NCBI GenBank assembly: GCA_946902985.2
Contig: OX336393.1
Coordinates: forward strand, 135,188,533 to 135,252,532
Length of the DNA: 64,000 nucleotides
Direction of reading: 5' to 3'
Origin: Meconema thalassinum
Taxonomy: Eukaryota > Arthropoda > Insecta > Orthoptera > Tettigoniidae
The translations under genes and the position numbers were made by a program. Below, one piece after another: positions 53,588 to 64,000 of the stretch. The notes under the pieces were generated by a model that ran no database searches, was not told where the DNA came from, and saw only the letters and a program-made list of their open reading frames with translations. Every line of letters begins with the position of its first letter. The stretch's first letter is position 1.

Positions 53588-54010
53588 ATGGGAGCTGAGA
53601 TGATGGCAATGTTGGAGATGCTTATGCTCCGATATGAGAGAAGGAATAAGATGGAAGTTAGGATGAGCAGCCGAATGGATGGTATGGAGGAGAAGATGAA
53701 TAGCATGGAAGTTAGGATGAGCAGCCAGATGGACGGTATGGAGGAGAGGATGAATAGCATGGAAGTTCGGTTGAGCAGCCGGATGGACGGTATGGAGGTG
53801 AGAATGTCTGAGAAGATAGACAGTGCACAAGTGCATTTGTCAGAGATTATCCCAGACAGCCATGTTACTAGCCAGGTCAGTGAAGTCAGTGTGGAAGCCA
53901 CTAATCTGAAAAATAACCTAGGTGGTCAGATTGCTGTTCAGGAACAGAGCCACCCTGAAGTAGAGAGGTTGGCAAGGGAAATTTCGAGCCAGGCACTGGA
54001 GACCAGCTAG
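53588..54010 (+). pseudogene. Coiled-coil, Met-rich repeat protein (gag-like N-terminus?)
   Basis: 140 codons starting MGAEMMAMLEMLMLRYERRN, then three to four tandem copies of a 19-residue unit (MEVRMSSRMDGMEEKMNS). A Ser/Glu-rich end follows with EVERLAREISSQALETS before a stop. The pattern resembles the coiled-coil starts of the Gag proteins in this window but has no sequence match to them. No capsid or enzyme domain follows. I cannot name the product; a decayed retroelement gag is the most likely reading. Confidence 0.45.
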
Positions 54011-54500
54011 AAATTTACCAGGGCAGATAGGAAGTTGGAAGAGCACAGAGTGGAGATCATAATGCATTGTAGAAGAGAAAGTTGGGATAGTCAAATCTGA
54101 GAGTATCTGTAAAGGAAGAGGAGGAGAAATGTGAAGTATGTGATGCTAGGGGGCGTAAAGAAAAAAATGAAGAAGTGGAAAAGATAAGGCGAGGTTGTAG
54201 AGGTATATATTAGACCATAGCAGGCGAAGAAGAGAGACCAGTTGCGGAGGTAGACACAGAGGTCGCAGCCGACGTAACAGAAGAGGACGTCAAATGGAGG
54301 AGGAGAATGAAACTGGAGACAAGGAGGAAGATGAGATACAAGATAACGTGAAGAAGCGTTGGAGGACGGGGAGGATAGGCATGAGGACAAGGTGGACAGA
54401 GTCAAGGATGAGATGTAAGGCAATGAGAAGGAATAAGAAGAGGACGAGATGTCGAAACACAGGACAAAGACCACAGGAAGAAGAAAAAGATAAATAAAGG
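54011..54500 (+). other. Purine-rich low-complexity stretch
   Basis: Strongly A/G-rich on +, encoding runs of Glu, Lys and Arg in all + frames. Possibly the decayed middle of the preceding frame. No domain. Confidence 0.5.
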
Positions 54501-54993
54501 AAAATATGATGATACTGAATCAGAGGAGACAGACCAAAAGAAGAAAAAGAAAGGAAAACATGATACTGAATCGGAGGAGACAGGACAAAAAAAAAGAACG
54601 GAAAATATGATGATAATGAATCGGAGGAGACAGACCAAAAGAAGAAGAAAGGAAAGGGGAAAGGACTTAATGATGATGATGAAGATGATTATGATATCGG
54701 CACAGACAGGTCTGATGACGATTCTGCCGTTTCTTCTGACTATGATATTGTTGTCGGATTTTTCCGATGGAGCAGGAGTGTCTGATAGACTCGATAAGAT
54801 AGTTTCGGCTACTCTATCAGAAGAAAATATTTATGCTGGTGAACTTAGAATAATTGTTTCTGGCGATGATAGTGCCAGTGGTCTTTCTGAAGATGATATC
54901 ACCCTTGAAATGGAAGATGACGATGCCACTATTGGCGAAGATGATCCTGTTATCTTTTCTAAAGATGATGATCAATATTTGTTCACTTGGTGA
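54485..54993 (+). pseudogene. Lys/Asp/Glu-rich repeat frame with acidic C-terminus, frameshifted
   Basis: One frame contains three copies of a unit of the type TESEETDQKKKKKGK (54505-54660), then an Asp-rich run NDDDEDDYDIGTDRSDDD and a stop at about 54786. An overlapping frame continues in the same style to 54993 (DKIVSATLSEENIYAGELRI, then acidic to a FTW end). Composition is continuous across the two frames, which suggests a single ancestral frame with an indel near 54755. I do not recognise the protein. Confidence 0.4.
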
Positions 54994-55054
54994 TTTTTTG
55001 TTTTTGTTAGTGTTTGTTTAATGTATTTTATTTATCTATTTTGTGTGATAATCG

Positions 55055-55388
55055 GAAGCCTCCGTGGCTTAGGCGGCAGCACGCCGGCCTCTCACCGCTG
55101 GGTCCGTGGTTCAAATCCCGGTCACTCCATGTGAGATCTGTGCTGGACAAAGCGGAGGCAGACAGGTTTTTCTCCGGGTACTCTGGTTTTCCCTGTCAAA
55201 ATTTCATTCCAGCAACACTCTCCACTATCATTTCTTTTCAACTGTCATTCATTTAATCATTGCCCCAGAGGAGTGCGTCAGGCCTCGGCAGCCGGCACAG
55301 TTCATATCCTCGCCGCTAGATGGGGGCTTCATTCATTCCATTCCTGACCCGGTCGGAGACTGGTAGCAGGGTGTGGATTTTCATTTTC
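55055..55388 (+). mobile_element. tRNA-derived SINE with perfect 17-bp target duplication
   Basis: The head GCCTCCGTGGCTTAGGCGGC includes the A box, and GGTTCAAATCC at 55108-55118 is the B box. A conserved body (GACAGGTTTTTCTCCGGGTA, GCCGCTAGATGGGGGCTTCA) and a short ATTTTC-repeat tail follow. ATTTTGTGTGATAATCG flanks it at 55038-55054 and 55389-55405. It is an RNA polymerase III transcript family moved by a LINE. Its good state implies a fairly recent insertion. Confidence 0.92.
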
Positions 55389-55405
55389 ATTTTGTGTGAT
55401 AATCG

Positions 55406-55984
55406 AGAAAGAATCTGTAACCTTGAGTTACATGTTATTTCTCGAGGGGGCGTAATTAACCGAAATCGTGATTACAATAGCTCACCCTCAGGTTTTCGCC
55501 TTGTGCGGTTTGTTTTGTTTTGTACTTTCTTATTTTTTTTAGGTTACCTACCATGGCCACCTATTGGTGGGGAACCACAGAGAGTCTGGTGTCTTGTGCC
55601 TTGAGATTCTTTGGTGGTGGTCAGCCAGTAGGTGGACCAGGTGTCCTTGCTAATCACAAGGTTTGTTTTGACTTGACCAAGTTTCTATGGTGATGATATT
55701 AATAGTTAGGATACCATGCAGGATGGAGGCTGGCTTTTGATGAAAATGTGATTTGGAGAATTGTTGTGCTCTCAGGTCTGGAGATTGGTGTTGGGGGGTT
55801 GAGGATTGTGTGACGTTTGTTTTGAGGGTCTGGCAGTTGGTTTTGGGAGAGAGGAGTGATGGTTGTAGTGGATGCTCTGCAAGAGATGCAGGTAAAGGAA
55901 ACCTGCTTATATGTTTGACAATAGGGTATTGATAGTTTTTGATGGTCAGAGAAGAACCTGAAAAGAATTATTATTATTAATAAA
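55406..55984. other. Sequence without recognised gene
   Basis: Begins with the remainder of the interrupted host sequence, including the second 38-bp repeat copy (55448-55487) preceded by a G-run. The rest is T/G-rich. No product recognised. Confidence 0.45.
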
Positions 55985-57045
55985 TACAGTAAAAACCCGT
56001 TTTAACGAATTCCCGCTTTTAACGATGATTTTCGTAAGTCCCAGCCAAATCGCCATAAGCACAGTGTTATTTACACCCCCTTCTAACGAACCCCGATATA
56101 AGGAAAAGTCCGCTTCTAAGGAATATATTTCACATAAATTACGATCGCGCATCCCGTTGTAACGAATATGTCGATAAGATACTTTTTTCTAAACTTGTTT
56201 TGAATGTAAATTAACTTCCGTTTTGACGTAATCTAGTCCGAAGTTGACGCGCTAAACGAAATTGCTCCTTTAGCGATGTATAGAACCGTGATAAATTGGC
56301 ACGGCCGCTGGAAATCACTGTTACCGGCAAGCAGCAGTCACTATCACGCTAGACGCTGTTGGTTAGTTATGTCTATTGAACTGTAGGTAGTACTGGAATG
56401 ACGGCTGTATGGGAACGAAGTGCGGTTTACCTTGAGACTAGCTATACAGACTAGAGGCATGACTGACGTAGGGCCTACGCGTAAATGCTGCGAGACTCGG
56501 TTAACTTCACGAAATATAAATATTTAGGCCAAAGGTCTCTTGCAAACTTCACGTGATTTAGGTGAAAGATTAAAAGCAATAAGCAATAAGAAACTGAAAA
56601 TGTTTATGGATATTCTACAAAATGAAAATGTATTCTAGAAAAAATTACGGAATAAGTAGAAAGTCGTGCCTTCCATGGCTTACGCTGCCTGAACCGTCAT
56701 TGATAGACCCCAAGTATATGCGTACGAAATGTAGAGCTGTTCAAGCTCTACAAAAAAGTCCGCGAACGCATATACTTATCTCCAACCGTTAGGGAGTTAG
56801 GACAGTTTTAGTCGGGTAATGTCTACAGTGTCGTCAGCTGCCTTAACCTAGCCGCAGCGCTCTTACACCTGCTAGGCACTTCTGTCCCGCTGCTTCAATC
56901 GCTGCTTAGGAATCACGCGGACGCGAGGGGTGCGGACTGAAGGCTCATTCTCTGTTTTTGTTCCTGTGTTGTTGGAAGTTGTGCTACGAGTTTTTTGTGT
57001 CTGTGATAAGAGTTGTACTGCGAGTTACGGCGGACCACATTCATT

Positions 57046-58191
57046 ATGGCTGCAAAACGTAAGAAGCTGACTCTTCAGAAAAAGATAGACATCATCAGGG
57101 ATGTTGAAAGGAATAGCCAAGTACCTTTGTCACAGATGGCAAAAAAATATGTCTTGACGCCCTCTACGCTGTTTGGCATCATGAAACAGAAGGAAGCTAT
57201 TCTGACCGCGGAAGTTGAGTGCGGTTCTGGGGCAAAAATACGGAAAAATATTCGTTCTTCACCGTACGAGGAACTTGAAAACATTTTAATGAAATGGTTC
57301 GAGGGAAAAAGGAGTGAGAACGCTCCAATTGACGGGAACATACTTAAACAAAAAGCTCAAGAAATCGCACTTAAGCTGGGTTTGGTCGATTTCCATGCTT
57401 CTAATGGCTGGTTTAATCGCTTCAAAAAACGGCGCAATCTTTCGTTCCAAAACATGTGCGGCGAGAGTGCGGAAGTTAATGACGATACAGTTGTATACTG
57501 GAAAGAGAAAACGTTGCCTCGACTTCTTGAAGGATATGATGCTAAGGATATTTTTAACGCCGATGAAATGGGAGTGTTTTACAACTTGCTCCCGTCCAAA
57601 ACATACGCTGTTCGTGGAGAAAAATGCCACGGAGGCAAAAAAAGTAAAGAAAGACTGACAGCGTTATTATGTGTTAAGAGCAACGGGAGTGAAAAATTAC
57701 CCCCACTAATAATTGGAAAATTTAAGAATCCAAGATGTTTCAAGAACACCCGTACACTCCCATGTAAATATGATTTTAACAAAAGTGCATGGATGACATC
57801 GGAGATATTTCGAAAATTTTTACATAGCTTGGATGCCAAGATGGGATCGACAGGAAGGAAAATAGTGCTGGTGATAGACAGATGTCCAGCTCATCCTTCA
57901 GATACGTCTTTCCTGCGGAATATCAAAGTGGTTTTCTTTCCTCCTAACTGCACCAGTCACCTGCAGCCTTTGAACCTTGGCATTATTCATTCTGTGAAAG
58001 TGAAGTACAGGAAGGCCCTGGTTCAAAGAGCTGTTTCTTTCCTCGAAAGAAATGAGGTAATGAAATTGAACATACTCCAAGCCATGCATATGTTTGTAGC
58101 AGGATGGCAACTAGTCACAACGACCACTATTCAAACCTGCTTTGGCCATGCAGGTTTTGGTGCTATTTCAGAAGTTTTTAATGTAGAAGAC
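57046..58191 (+). pseudogene. Tigger transposase, main part, with catalytic substitution
   Basis: 382 codons from the Met of MAAKRKKLTL (an upstream Met at 57013 is in frame but less typical). Domains in order: psq-type HTH (about 5-55), CENP-B-type HTH (about 72-138, ending WFNRFKKRRNLS), DDE_1 nuclease (about 165-380). First Asp: FNADEMGVFY. Second Asp: VIDRCPAHP (family usually has Asn after the Asp). The third position reads LQPLNLGI, with Asn (57973-57975) where the family has Asp (PLDxGI). Loss of that residue should abolish strand cleavage. The frame is open until a 2.5-kb insertion; a stop inside the insertion truncates the product. Confidence 0.9.
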
Positions 58192-60663
58192 CAGGGTTGA
58201 TACGCGACCGGGAATACCGGGAAAAGTCAGGGATTTTTGTTGCGGTCAGGGAAAACCGGGAAAATTCAGGGATTTTTTTTTTTTTTTTTAAGAGAAAGAA
58301 AGAATTATTAAGGTTTGACAGTAATTTTGGTTGTTATACCAGGGTGTCGACCGGTAACGAGAAGTAACGAAAAAGTAGCTAATTTTACAAACTGGTAACG
58401 AAAGTAATTTTTATGTCTGGGTTGTTGGAGGTAACGAAAATTCGCTGAGGTCGGTTTAGGCTCACAGATTGTGATGAAGCGAGTTTCACGCAATTGGCGC
58501 TGATTGCGTAGGCTTCCCCGTGCACGACCTCAAGGAAATGGATACTGAGGATACCTTCAGTGGTACTGTCTACATCGGTTCAACGTATATTTTCGGCATC
58601 AAGAAGAGAGTTTAATTTTGTGTGAAATGTTTTTCTGTATTATTCGAACACCTGACTTTTTGCGAGACTTTTATTCGTGATAACATCCGAAACTCGGCAG
58701 AAACCTCTCATTTCTGATATTGACCTATAGATTTGGATATCTCAAATTAAAGTCCAGAAATAATGCGATATAATTTATTGTCGCGATCTTGCGAAATGAT
58801 ACAGTTTCGAAAGAAAATCACAAAAATGCTCCGAAATATATAGACGACAGTACATTTTAAAAATCTATCCCTCTCGTAAATTTGCGACATCCAGTTCGGT
58901 TAATTCGAAACTCCGTTATATGTCTATTTTTCCTTCGAACTTTGGTTCCATTGGATATATAATGTAACCGGTTATCTCGAAAACTTGTATAATTTGAATT
59001 CGAAAGAAAATGTGCCTCTTGTATTATTCGTGCTATCCTCTCTGAATAATTCGTAATATCCGATACCTATTTCGAACGTTCATCCTCCAAAATCACATCC
59101 TCAAAACGGCCGGCTGACCGCACGAATTGTCTGCGGGAATCTCGTCAAACGGACCGAGATCGACCCGTGCCCGCTCGGGAACTTGTCTACGAGGACTGCG
59201 GGAATCCTGTCAAAGTTGGTTGGGCACCCATCACGAAACATACCGAACCATACTAGCCACTTTTCCCATTACCGTATACTTAAAAGTGTACGGGGAGCGA
59301 GAAGTGCATCAACCCACTTAGAAATAACAGACTACGTAGCATCGCGATACCCATTTCTTCTCGTGATCCACCGTGAACTTCCAACCTCAGCATAGGGACA
59401 GTGGGAATCACGGCGCCGACCATGTCCATAACTGCTCGTGAATTTTAACCATGCCCAACCTCGAGCTTGCCTCCACCATTCTACTAGGACAGATAGACAG
59501 GCAGACAATCTTTGAACGGCCGATTGCATACTATCGCGTTCTCCGTGTCCAGCCGCAAGGAAACGTGAATCTCGTAAAATGGCCGAGAGCGGCAGCGATT
59601 GCGATACATCGCGATATTTCTCCGCTTTCGATAACTAGTACAACTGGATTCTTGTCAAACGGACAGCAAGCGGCGCCGATTGCGTAGTAATACTATATTT
59701 TTCCGTGCCCGACCTCAAGGACAATGGAAATCTCGTCGAACGACTAAAAATGAAACCGATTATGTAAATCGCGATTTTTCTCCATGTTCGATCGTGAAAA
59801 CTACAAATCGTGTCAAACGGCTGAGACCAGCGCCGATCGTGTAACGTCTCGATATTTCTCCGTACTTGACTGCGAAGACATGATTCGGTGACAATCACGT
59901 AACGTCGCATATATTTCGTGATTTTCCGCGGGGACAAAGGAAATCTCCCCAAACGGTCAAGATCAGAGCAACTTCTTGGTAATCATAACCTCTTGTACAT
60001 AAGACGGCATATTAACTGAAACAACTCATTTGATATTAAATATCTAATGTTAGAATAAAATGTATCACTTGACAGTTCCTAGATACTTTTATTGTGATTG
60101 ACTAGAAAGTAAGAATTGGTGATTGATTCCTTCTTCACAGTTATTTTTTTAAATTGATGTTAGCAAATTAACATTTATTGTAAAAATGTGTTCCTGTTCT
60201 TATCGTAATAAACGTTATTTATTACAGTAAAGAACTGGTTTTTTTTTAATACTTTTAAAGAAACGCGTTTATTTATACAGAGAGTTACATATAAGTCCGG
60301 TTTATGTAATGAAACATTGGTCGGATATTTTTTTTATCCTATTATTTTCATCTACTACAACATTTCTCCTCGCGTCGAAGAATAGCCTTGTACAAATAAT
60401 TAGTCTAAAATCAGTCTTTCTTAATCGATCATACAGAAGAACGTTTCCTAAAGGTAAATGCACTTTTGCTAGGTTTGGAAAACCTAAGGAACAGCGAGGT
60501 AAATGTCGTCCCTGTGGTTAATGAGTTTTCTATACTTTGCTCTGGAAAATCGGGAAGAGTCAGGGAAATAAACGACTCTGCGGTCAGGGAATTTCTTAAA
60601 TTTTGGTCTGGAAAACCGGGAAAAGGCAGGGAAATTTGAAATCCTGAAAGCGTATCAACCCTG
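58192..60663. mobile_element. DNA transposon with CAGGGTTGATACGC ends, 5-bp duplication
   Basis: Exact 14-bp inverted ends CAGGGTTGATACGC / GCGTATCAACCCTG, with AAGAC on both sides (58187-58191, 60664-60668). Subterminal regions repeat CAGGGAAAACCGGGAAAA-like words. Inside, from about 58338, lies a relative of the CAGGGTGTC element of the 27-51 kb nest, longer by about 600 bp around 58720-59330. No transposase frame is seen. hAT-like ends but a 5-bp duplication. Confidence 0.8.
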
Positions 60664-60668
60664 AAGAC

Positions 60669-60839
60669 GCTACTGATGACATTGGGGAAGATTGGGGGGG
60701 GGGGGTTGTATCAAAGGATTCTACTGTCACAACATTTGAAGAATTTGTTACTTGTGATGACGATATCCTATCCTCACCACCACAGATGGATGTTGGAGAC
60801 CTTTGTGATGATGTAAAAAGGCAAAGTACTGAAGCCTAA
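60669..60839 (+). pseudogene. Tigger transposase, C-terminal part
   Basis: 57 codons including stop, in frame with the upstream part once the duplication is counted once (382 + 56 residues in all). Acidic tail with EEFVTCDDDILSSP, common at Tigger C-termini. It includes a run of twelve G at 60694-60705 that stays in frame. Confidence 0.75.
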
Positions 60840-61192
60840 ATTTCTAACCAAAAGAGAAATGAGAGGGATAATTTGGTGGTTAATGGGGGTGTGTAAGAGC
60901 AAAGCATTGAGAGATATAGGAAAAGAGGACCATTGCCTCTTTTGTGGGAAGGTCATGGGTGCAGCACACCTGATCAGGGAATGCAATGAGATCAAAATGA
61001 TAAGAGCAAAGATTGTAGACAAGCCAGATATTAACAGAATAGAAAGTGAAAATGAATATCATACTTTAATAAAATTACTAAATAGGGAATGGAGGAAGCC
61101 AGGTAAATTAGCGAAAATTTTTAATATTATCAGGGGAATGTGGGATAGGAAAGCGACAGATGACAAACACAAAGATGCATGTGAAACAAGTA

Positions 61193-63114
61193 CTGTATAT
61201 ACCCGAATGTAAGACGAGGCTTTTCCCCACGTTTTGTGTTATAAAAAATTAGGGTAGTCTTATAAAAAATATAAAAAAAGATCAAGGATTTTAAAAAAAT
61301 ATTATTTGCAAAGTAGTATGTGGCGGCAGCATCTTGTAACTCGCAACGAATCAATGCGTTAATGAAGATTAAAATATGGTTATTTTTAATTACCATGCAT
61401 TTACGAACAGCATACATCTTGAGGTTAGGATTTACGCATACATGTCATTTTAATTGGATAAGTTATATGTTCGAAAGCATACGGATATATGTTTTAAAAC
61501 AATCTTTACAAGAACAACACCCATCAAGTTTTACGAGCAGTAATTGAGTGTCTTCTTTTAATAACGTCAGCGCTCTTTCTAAGTTGATCCAGGACATCTG
61601 AAGATCGTGGCATTCGTGACTGCTTGCCGCGTTGCCGCTGTTCGCTCGTTTTCGTGTTGCTTCGGTGCATGCTGGTTTTCAGGTTGAATTTGTGTCTACT
61701 GGTAGATTACCGGCATTTGCTTGCATATAATTCGCACTTTTCTGACCGAAAATAAGTGTGAAAATCTTCAGTGGGAGCGAGATATATGCAGGGATTTGTG
61801 AGGAAAATACCTTATTCCCGAAAAAACGTAAAATTTGCATGATTGAAACAAGACGACTGGAATTGTCAACTGCCGTCGCTGTTGCCAATCTCCGAGCTAC
61901 TCTCGAGTGCATCATCCCCCTGACTTCCATCCAATGCATTTTCGATTATAGTCTTCAAGGAGCTACCCCATACACCCATATCCAATCATGCAAGAGTTCA
62001 ACTGACGGCCTTCTTTATTTTGTCTTCTGTCGTCAGCTTATCGTGACAAACAATACCAGATACGTGTTCTAACCTAACAATTTCTTATTTAGCGTGTGGA
62101 GCGCCAACAAAACAGCTAATGATCACACCCCGTATTGCTGTTTTACTGTGTCGCCATATTTGAAAACACCTTGCGTGTTTGGTTATTGGTTTCTAGCGTG
62201 TCTTCCTGTTGACGCCAGTAGCGAATATCAAATTCATTCACAATGAATTCTTGACCGGCAGCTCCATTATCACCGTCGCCTGCATATTTGATCACTTTGA
62301 GTTTAAATCCAGCCGTATAACTTCCGCATTTTTACATAACTAAAAGATCGATTTCCATAAGTAAACAATCACACTTAAATGAGAAACAAAAATGGAACGT
62401 GAAGACAATTCTGGTAGGCCTACTTATCGATAATGCAACAGACGGACAACAAACGCCGTGGAAGAAAGGAAAGCACCGCCGCAAAAATGAACAATAACAT
62501 CGCGGGCAAGACGTGTTTTAAGATGACTACGATTATCTTTATGACGGCATCAGAAATGAATGCAAGATATAATTTTTCCTGCAATTTCCAATTTAAAAAT
62601 GGGGTGCGATATATACGTGGTGGCGAGATATATGCAAGCAAATACAGTATTCATTGTGATGACAGAAATTCGTGGAACGAAGAAATTTCAGCTTCCAACG
62701 GGTGAAAGGAAGAGTTACGATGCAAACTTCAAGTTGATAGTGATTTGTTATGCTGAAACAACATCAAATGTTAAAGCAGGACAGAAGTACGGAGTGAGAG
62801 TGAGTGCAATGTGCGTAGATGGCAGCAAACTAAGGACAAACTTAAAAGTGCGCATACAACAAGAAAATCTTTACGAGAACCTAGGAAAGGACGCTTCCCT
62901 GACTTGGACAAAGAAATTATAGAGTATGTCTTGGAAAAGCGGGCAGAGGGATTTCCGATAACTCGAGACGTTATAAATAATGAAAGCACAACCTTAAGGG
63001 CATATATTGTGCAAGTTATGAGTTCGCGAGTATTTTTTGAAAAATCTGCAAGAGGCAGTTGATAACTAGGCCTCGTCTTATATTCGGGGTCATCTTACAT
63101 TCGGGTATATACTG
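61193..63114 (+). mobile_element. Deleted pogo-like element with TA duplication
   Basis: Ends CTGTATATACCCGAATG (left) and, inverted, CAGTATATACCCGAATG (right), flanked by TA (61191-61192, 63115-63116). The remaining coding part is only the transposase N-terminus, near the right end. The catalytic part is deleted. Confidence 0.8.
62669..63062 (+). pseudogene. pogo-like transposase N-terminus, frameshifted and deleted
   Basis: One frame (to about 62808) encodes ERKSYDANFKLIVICYAETT and KAGQKYGVRVSAM, a psq-type HTH start. The next frame (from 62811) encodes RRWQQTKDKLKSA and GRFPDLDKEIIEYVLEKR, then FPITRDVI, the CENP-B-type HTH. No DDE domain follows before the transposon end. The two blocks are normally one continuous N-terminus, so a small indel near 62809 separates them. 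Confidence 0.75.
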
Positions 63115-63156
63115 TATACGGGTACGGGAGATGGTATCCTAAACTATAAAACTTAG

Positions 63157-64000
63157 TTCAAGTCTAGGATAGCCTCTCTACAGATCAATTAGGATAAGAT
63201 TAAGATAGTACATAATTAATAGCCATTGTTAGTGTTTTGATAATTATTTATAACATTTAATACAATGTAAATTAGTTATAGGTTTGTGACGTATGTTTAA
63301 ATAGGTTTCCATTCATCATAGGATACGGTTTTATGTACTGCCATATGGGTTTCATCTAGCTGGTTAGTTCAGATTTTTTGATATGTAAAAATTTTATTTC
63401 ACTACTCAGCGAACTTTTGTTATACTTTTCCTGTGTTTGTCTTTTGTGTCTATTGCTGTCTATGATAACCTTTGTTTGTTCTAAAAATAATCATTTGTTG
63501 TGCTTAATGTATGTTGCGATTTATTAATCTTGATGAGAAGGATTTTTGTATTGGATATTAGGGTTTCCCTGTAACTACTGTAATAATCACATGTATCAGG
63601 GGATGGTTGCAATAAATAATACTCTCGTCCCAATCGCTGGTTATCCGAGATTGGGAACAGAGGGTATTCTATTCTAACTTTTTGGTTTTCTCTATGTTGT
63701 GTTTATATAAAATTACAGTAGTGTTACCCTTGCCCGCCTTAGTAATTATTAATTGGTTGTTCTTACCTTTTTTTATTAATATCTTTTAGGTGCTGTGTAT
63801 TGTTGGATTTTTGCTTTAATATTTTATTAATTTGATTTTTCGCTTCATATCTTATACTATCTCGATCACCCTGGATATTACTGATGGTAAGTTCTGTTTC
63901 TGCTACTACGTTAATCCTGATGTTGAGGGAGCTACTGCTAAAAATGCCACAAGCCGATCTATTGGCCCCATTTTTCTAAAATTGTTAGTATTATTTTCAG
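63157..64000. other. Probable LINE 3' untranslated region and flanking intron
   Basis: AT-rich sequence after the LINE stop. No clear poly-A or simple-repeat tail was fixed (AATAAATAATA at about 63611 is a candidate). No PSMD14 exon or other gene recognised to the edge. Confidence 0.45.

Larger units (their letters stand above)
55987..60839 (+). mobile_element. Tigger/pogo DNA transposon, 3' end missing, split by another transposon
   Basis: The left end CAGTAAAAACCCGTTTTAAC after TA (55985-55986) is the classical Tigger-type terminus. About 1 kb of non-coding 5' region leads to the transposase (57046 on). The gene is split at 58191 by a 2.5-kb insertion and ends at 60839. No right terminus was found, so the 3' end is lost. 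It lies in the same orientation as PSMD14. Confidence 0.85.
60816..63156 (+). pseudogene. LINE C-terminal fragment with zinc-finger tail, split by a pogo-like element
   Basis: An open frame (from about 60816; first Met 60859) encodes PKFLTKREMRGIIWWLMGVC, then the C-x2-C-x7-H-x4-C tail CLFCGKVMGAAHLIREC and a helical end KLLNREWRKPGKLAKIFN. Such a CCHC tail is typical of the extreme C-terminus of non-LTR retrotransposon proteins. After 61192 the frame is broken by a 1.9-kb insertion. Removing it and one TA leaves a frame that reaches a stop at 63154-63156. Only this 5'-truncated end is present. Confidence 0.65.

Noticed and set aside
55055..55135. Functional tRNA gene
   Set aside because: A and B boxes are present, but the arms do not close properly and the sequence continues into a SINE body with tail and target duplication.

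Overview
This is a eukaryotic window, almost certainly from an insect with a large, transposon-rich genome. The only host gene I can support is the proteasome lid deubiquitinase Rpn11/PSMD14, on the + strand. Three consecutive internal coding exons (1145-1361, 1709-1821, 25581-25781) have matching splice phases. The second intron is about 23.8 kb. No further PSMD14 exon is visible in the remaining 38 kb, so the following intron is probably longer than the rest of the window. SINEs with insect-like tRNA heads, RTE-type LINEs, pogo/Tigger elements and Ty3-like retrotransposons fit a polyneopteran-type genome, but the species cannot be read from the sequence.

Intron 2 is built of nested insertions. 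A pogo-like MITE (1865-2931) and a SINE (about 3520-3715) are followed by a TA-flanked TIR transposon (3751-24638) that carries a 9-copy, about 104-bp minisatellite. A Ty3-type retrotransposon on the - strand (Ty3-1, 3879-23590, 4-bp duplication GGGC) sits inside that TIR element. The left LTR of Ty3-1 received two more insertions: (i) a 1.4-kb array of 253-bp units, four direct and about one and a half inverted, with a 12-bp target duplication and a hammerhead-ribozyme-like core in each unit; (ii) an 8.9-kb non-coding LTR element with 1861-bp LTRs and a 5-bp duplication (CACAC).

Downstream of exon 3 lie a TIR element with a 6-bp duplication (25952-26736) and then a second nest. Its outer layer is a roughly 1.2-kb DNA transposon (27400-51816, TACAG duplication). 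That was opened by Ty3-2 (27652-43723, about 3-kb LTRs, tRNA-Lys primer site, GTAT duplication), which carries an RTE LINE between its protease and reverse transcriptase. It was opened again by a second non-coding LTR element (44512-51632, initiator-Met-like primer site, ATAAC duplication), which in turn contains a solo LTR of the Ty3-1 family (48133-49474, ATTG duplication).

The right end (51.8-64 kb) is a mosaic. It holds a decayed copy of an uncharacterised protein family, a LINE 3' fragment, a repeat-rich coiled-coil/acidic open region, a SINE with a perfect 17-bp duplication, and a Tigger transposon whose transposase has lost one catalytic Asp and is split by a 2.5-kb DNA transposon. A LINE C-terminal fragment, itself split by a deleted pogo-like element, closes the window.

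The strongest candidate for something new is the 253-bp array at 4370-5793, which looks like an animal retrozyme or Penelope-derived ribozyme array with a type III-like hammerhead topology. Next are the tandem primer-binding-site units at the LTR edge of the Ty3-1 family and the two unrelated non-coding LTR elements.
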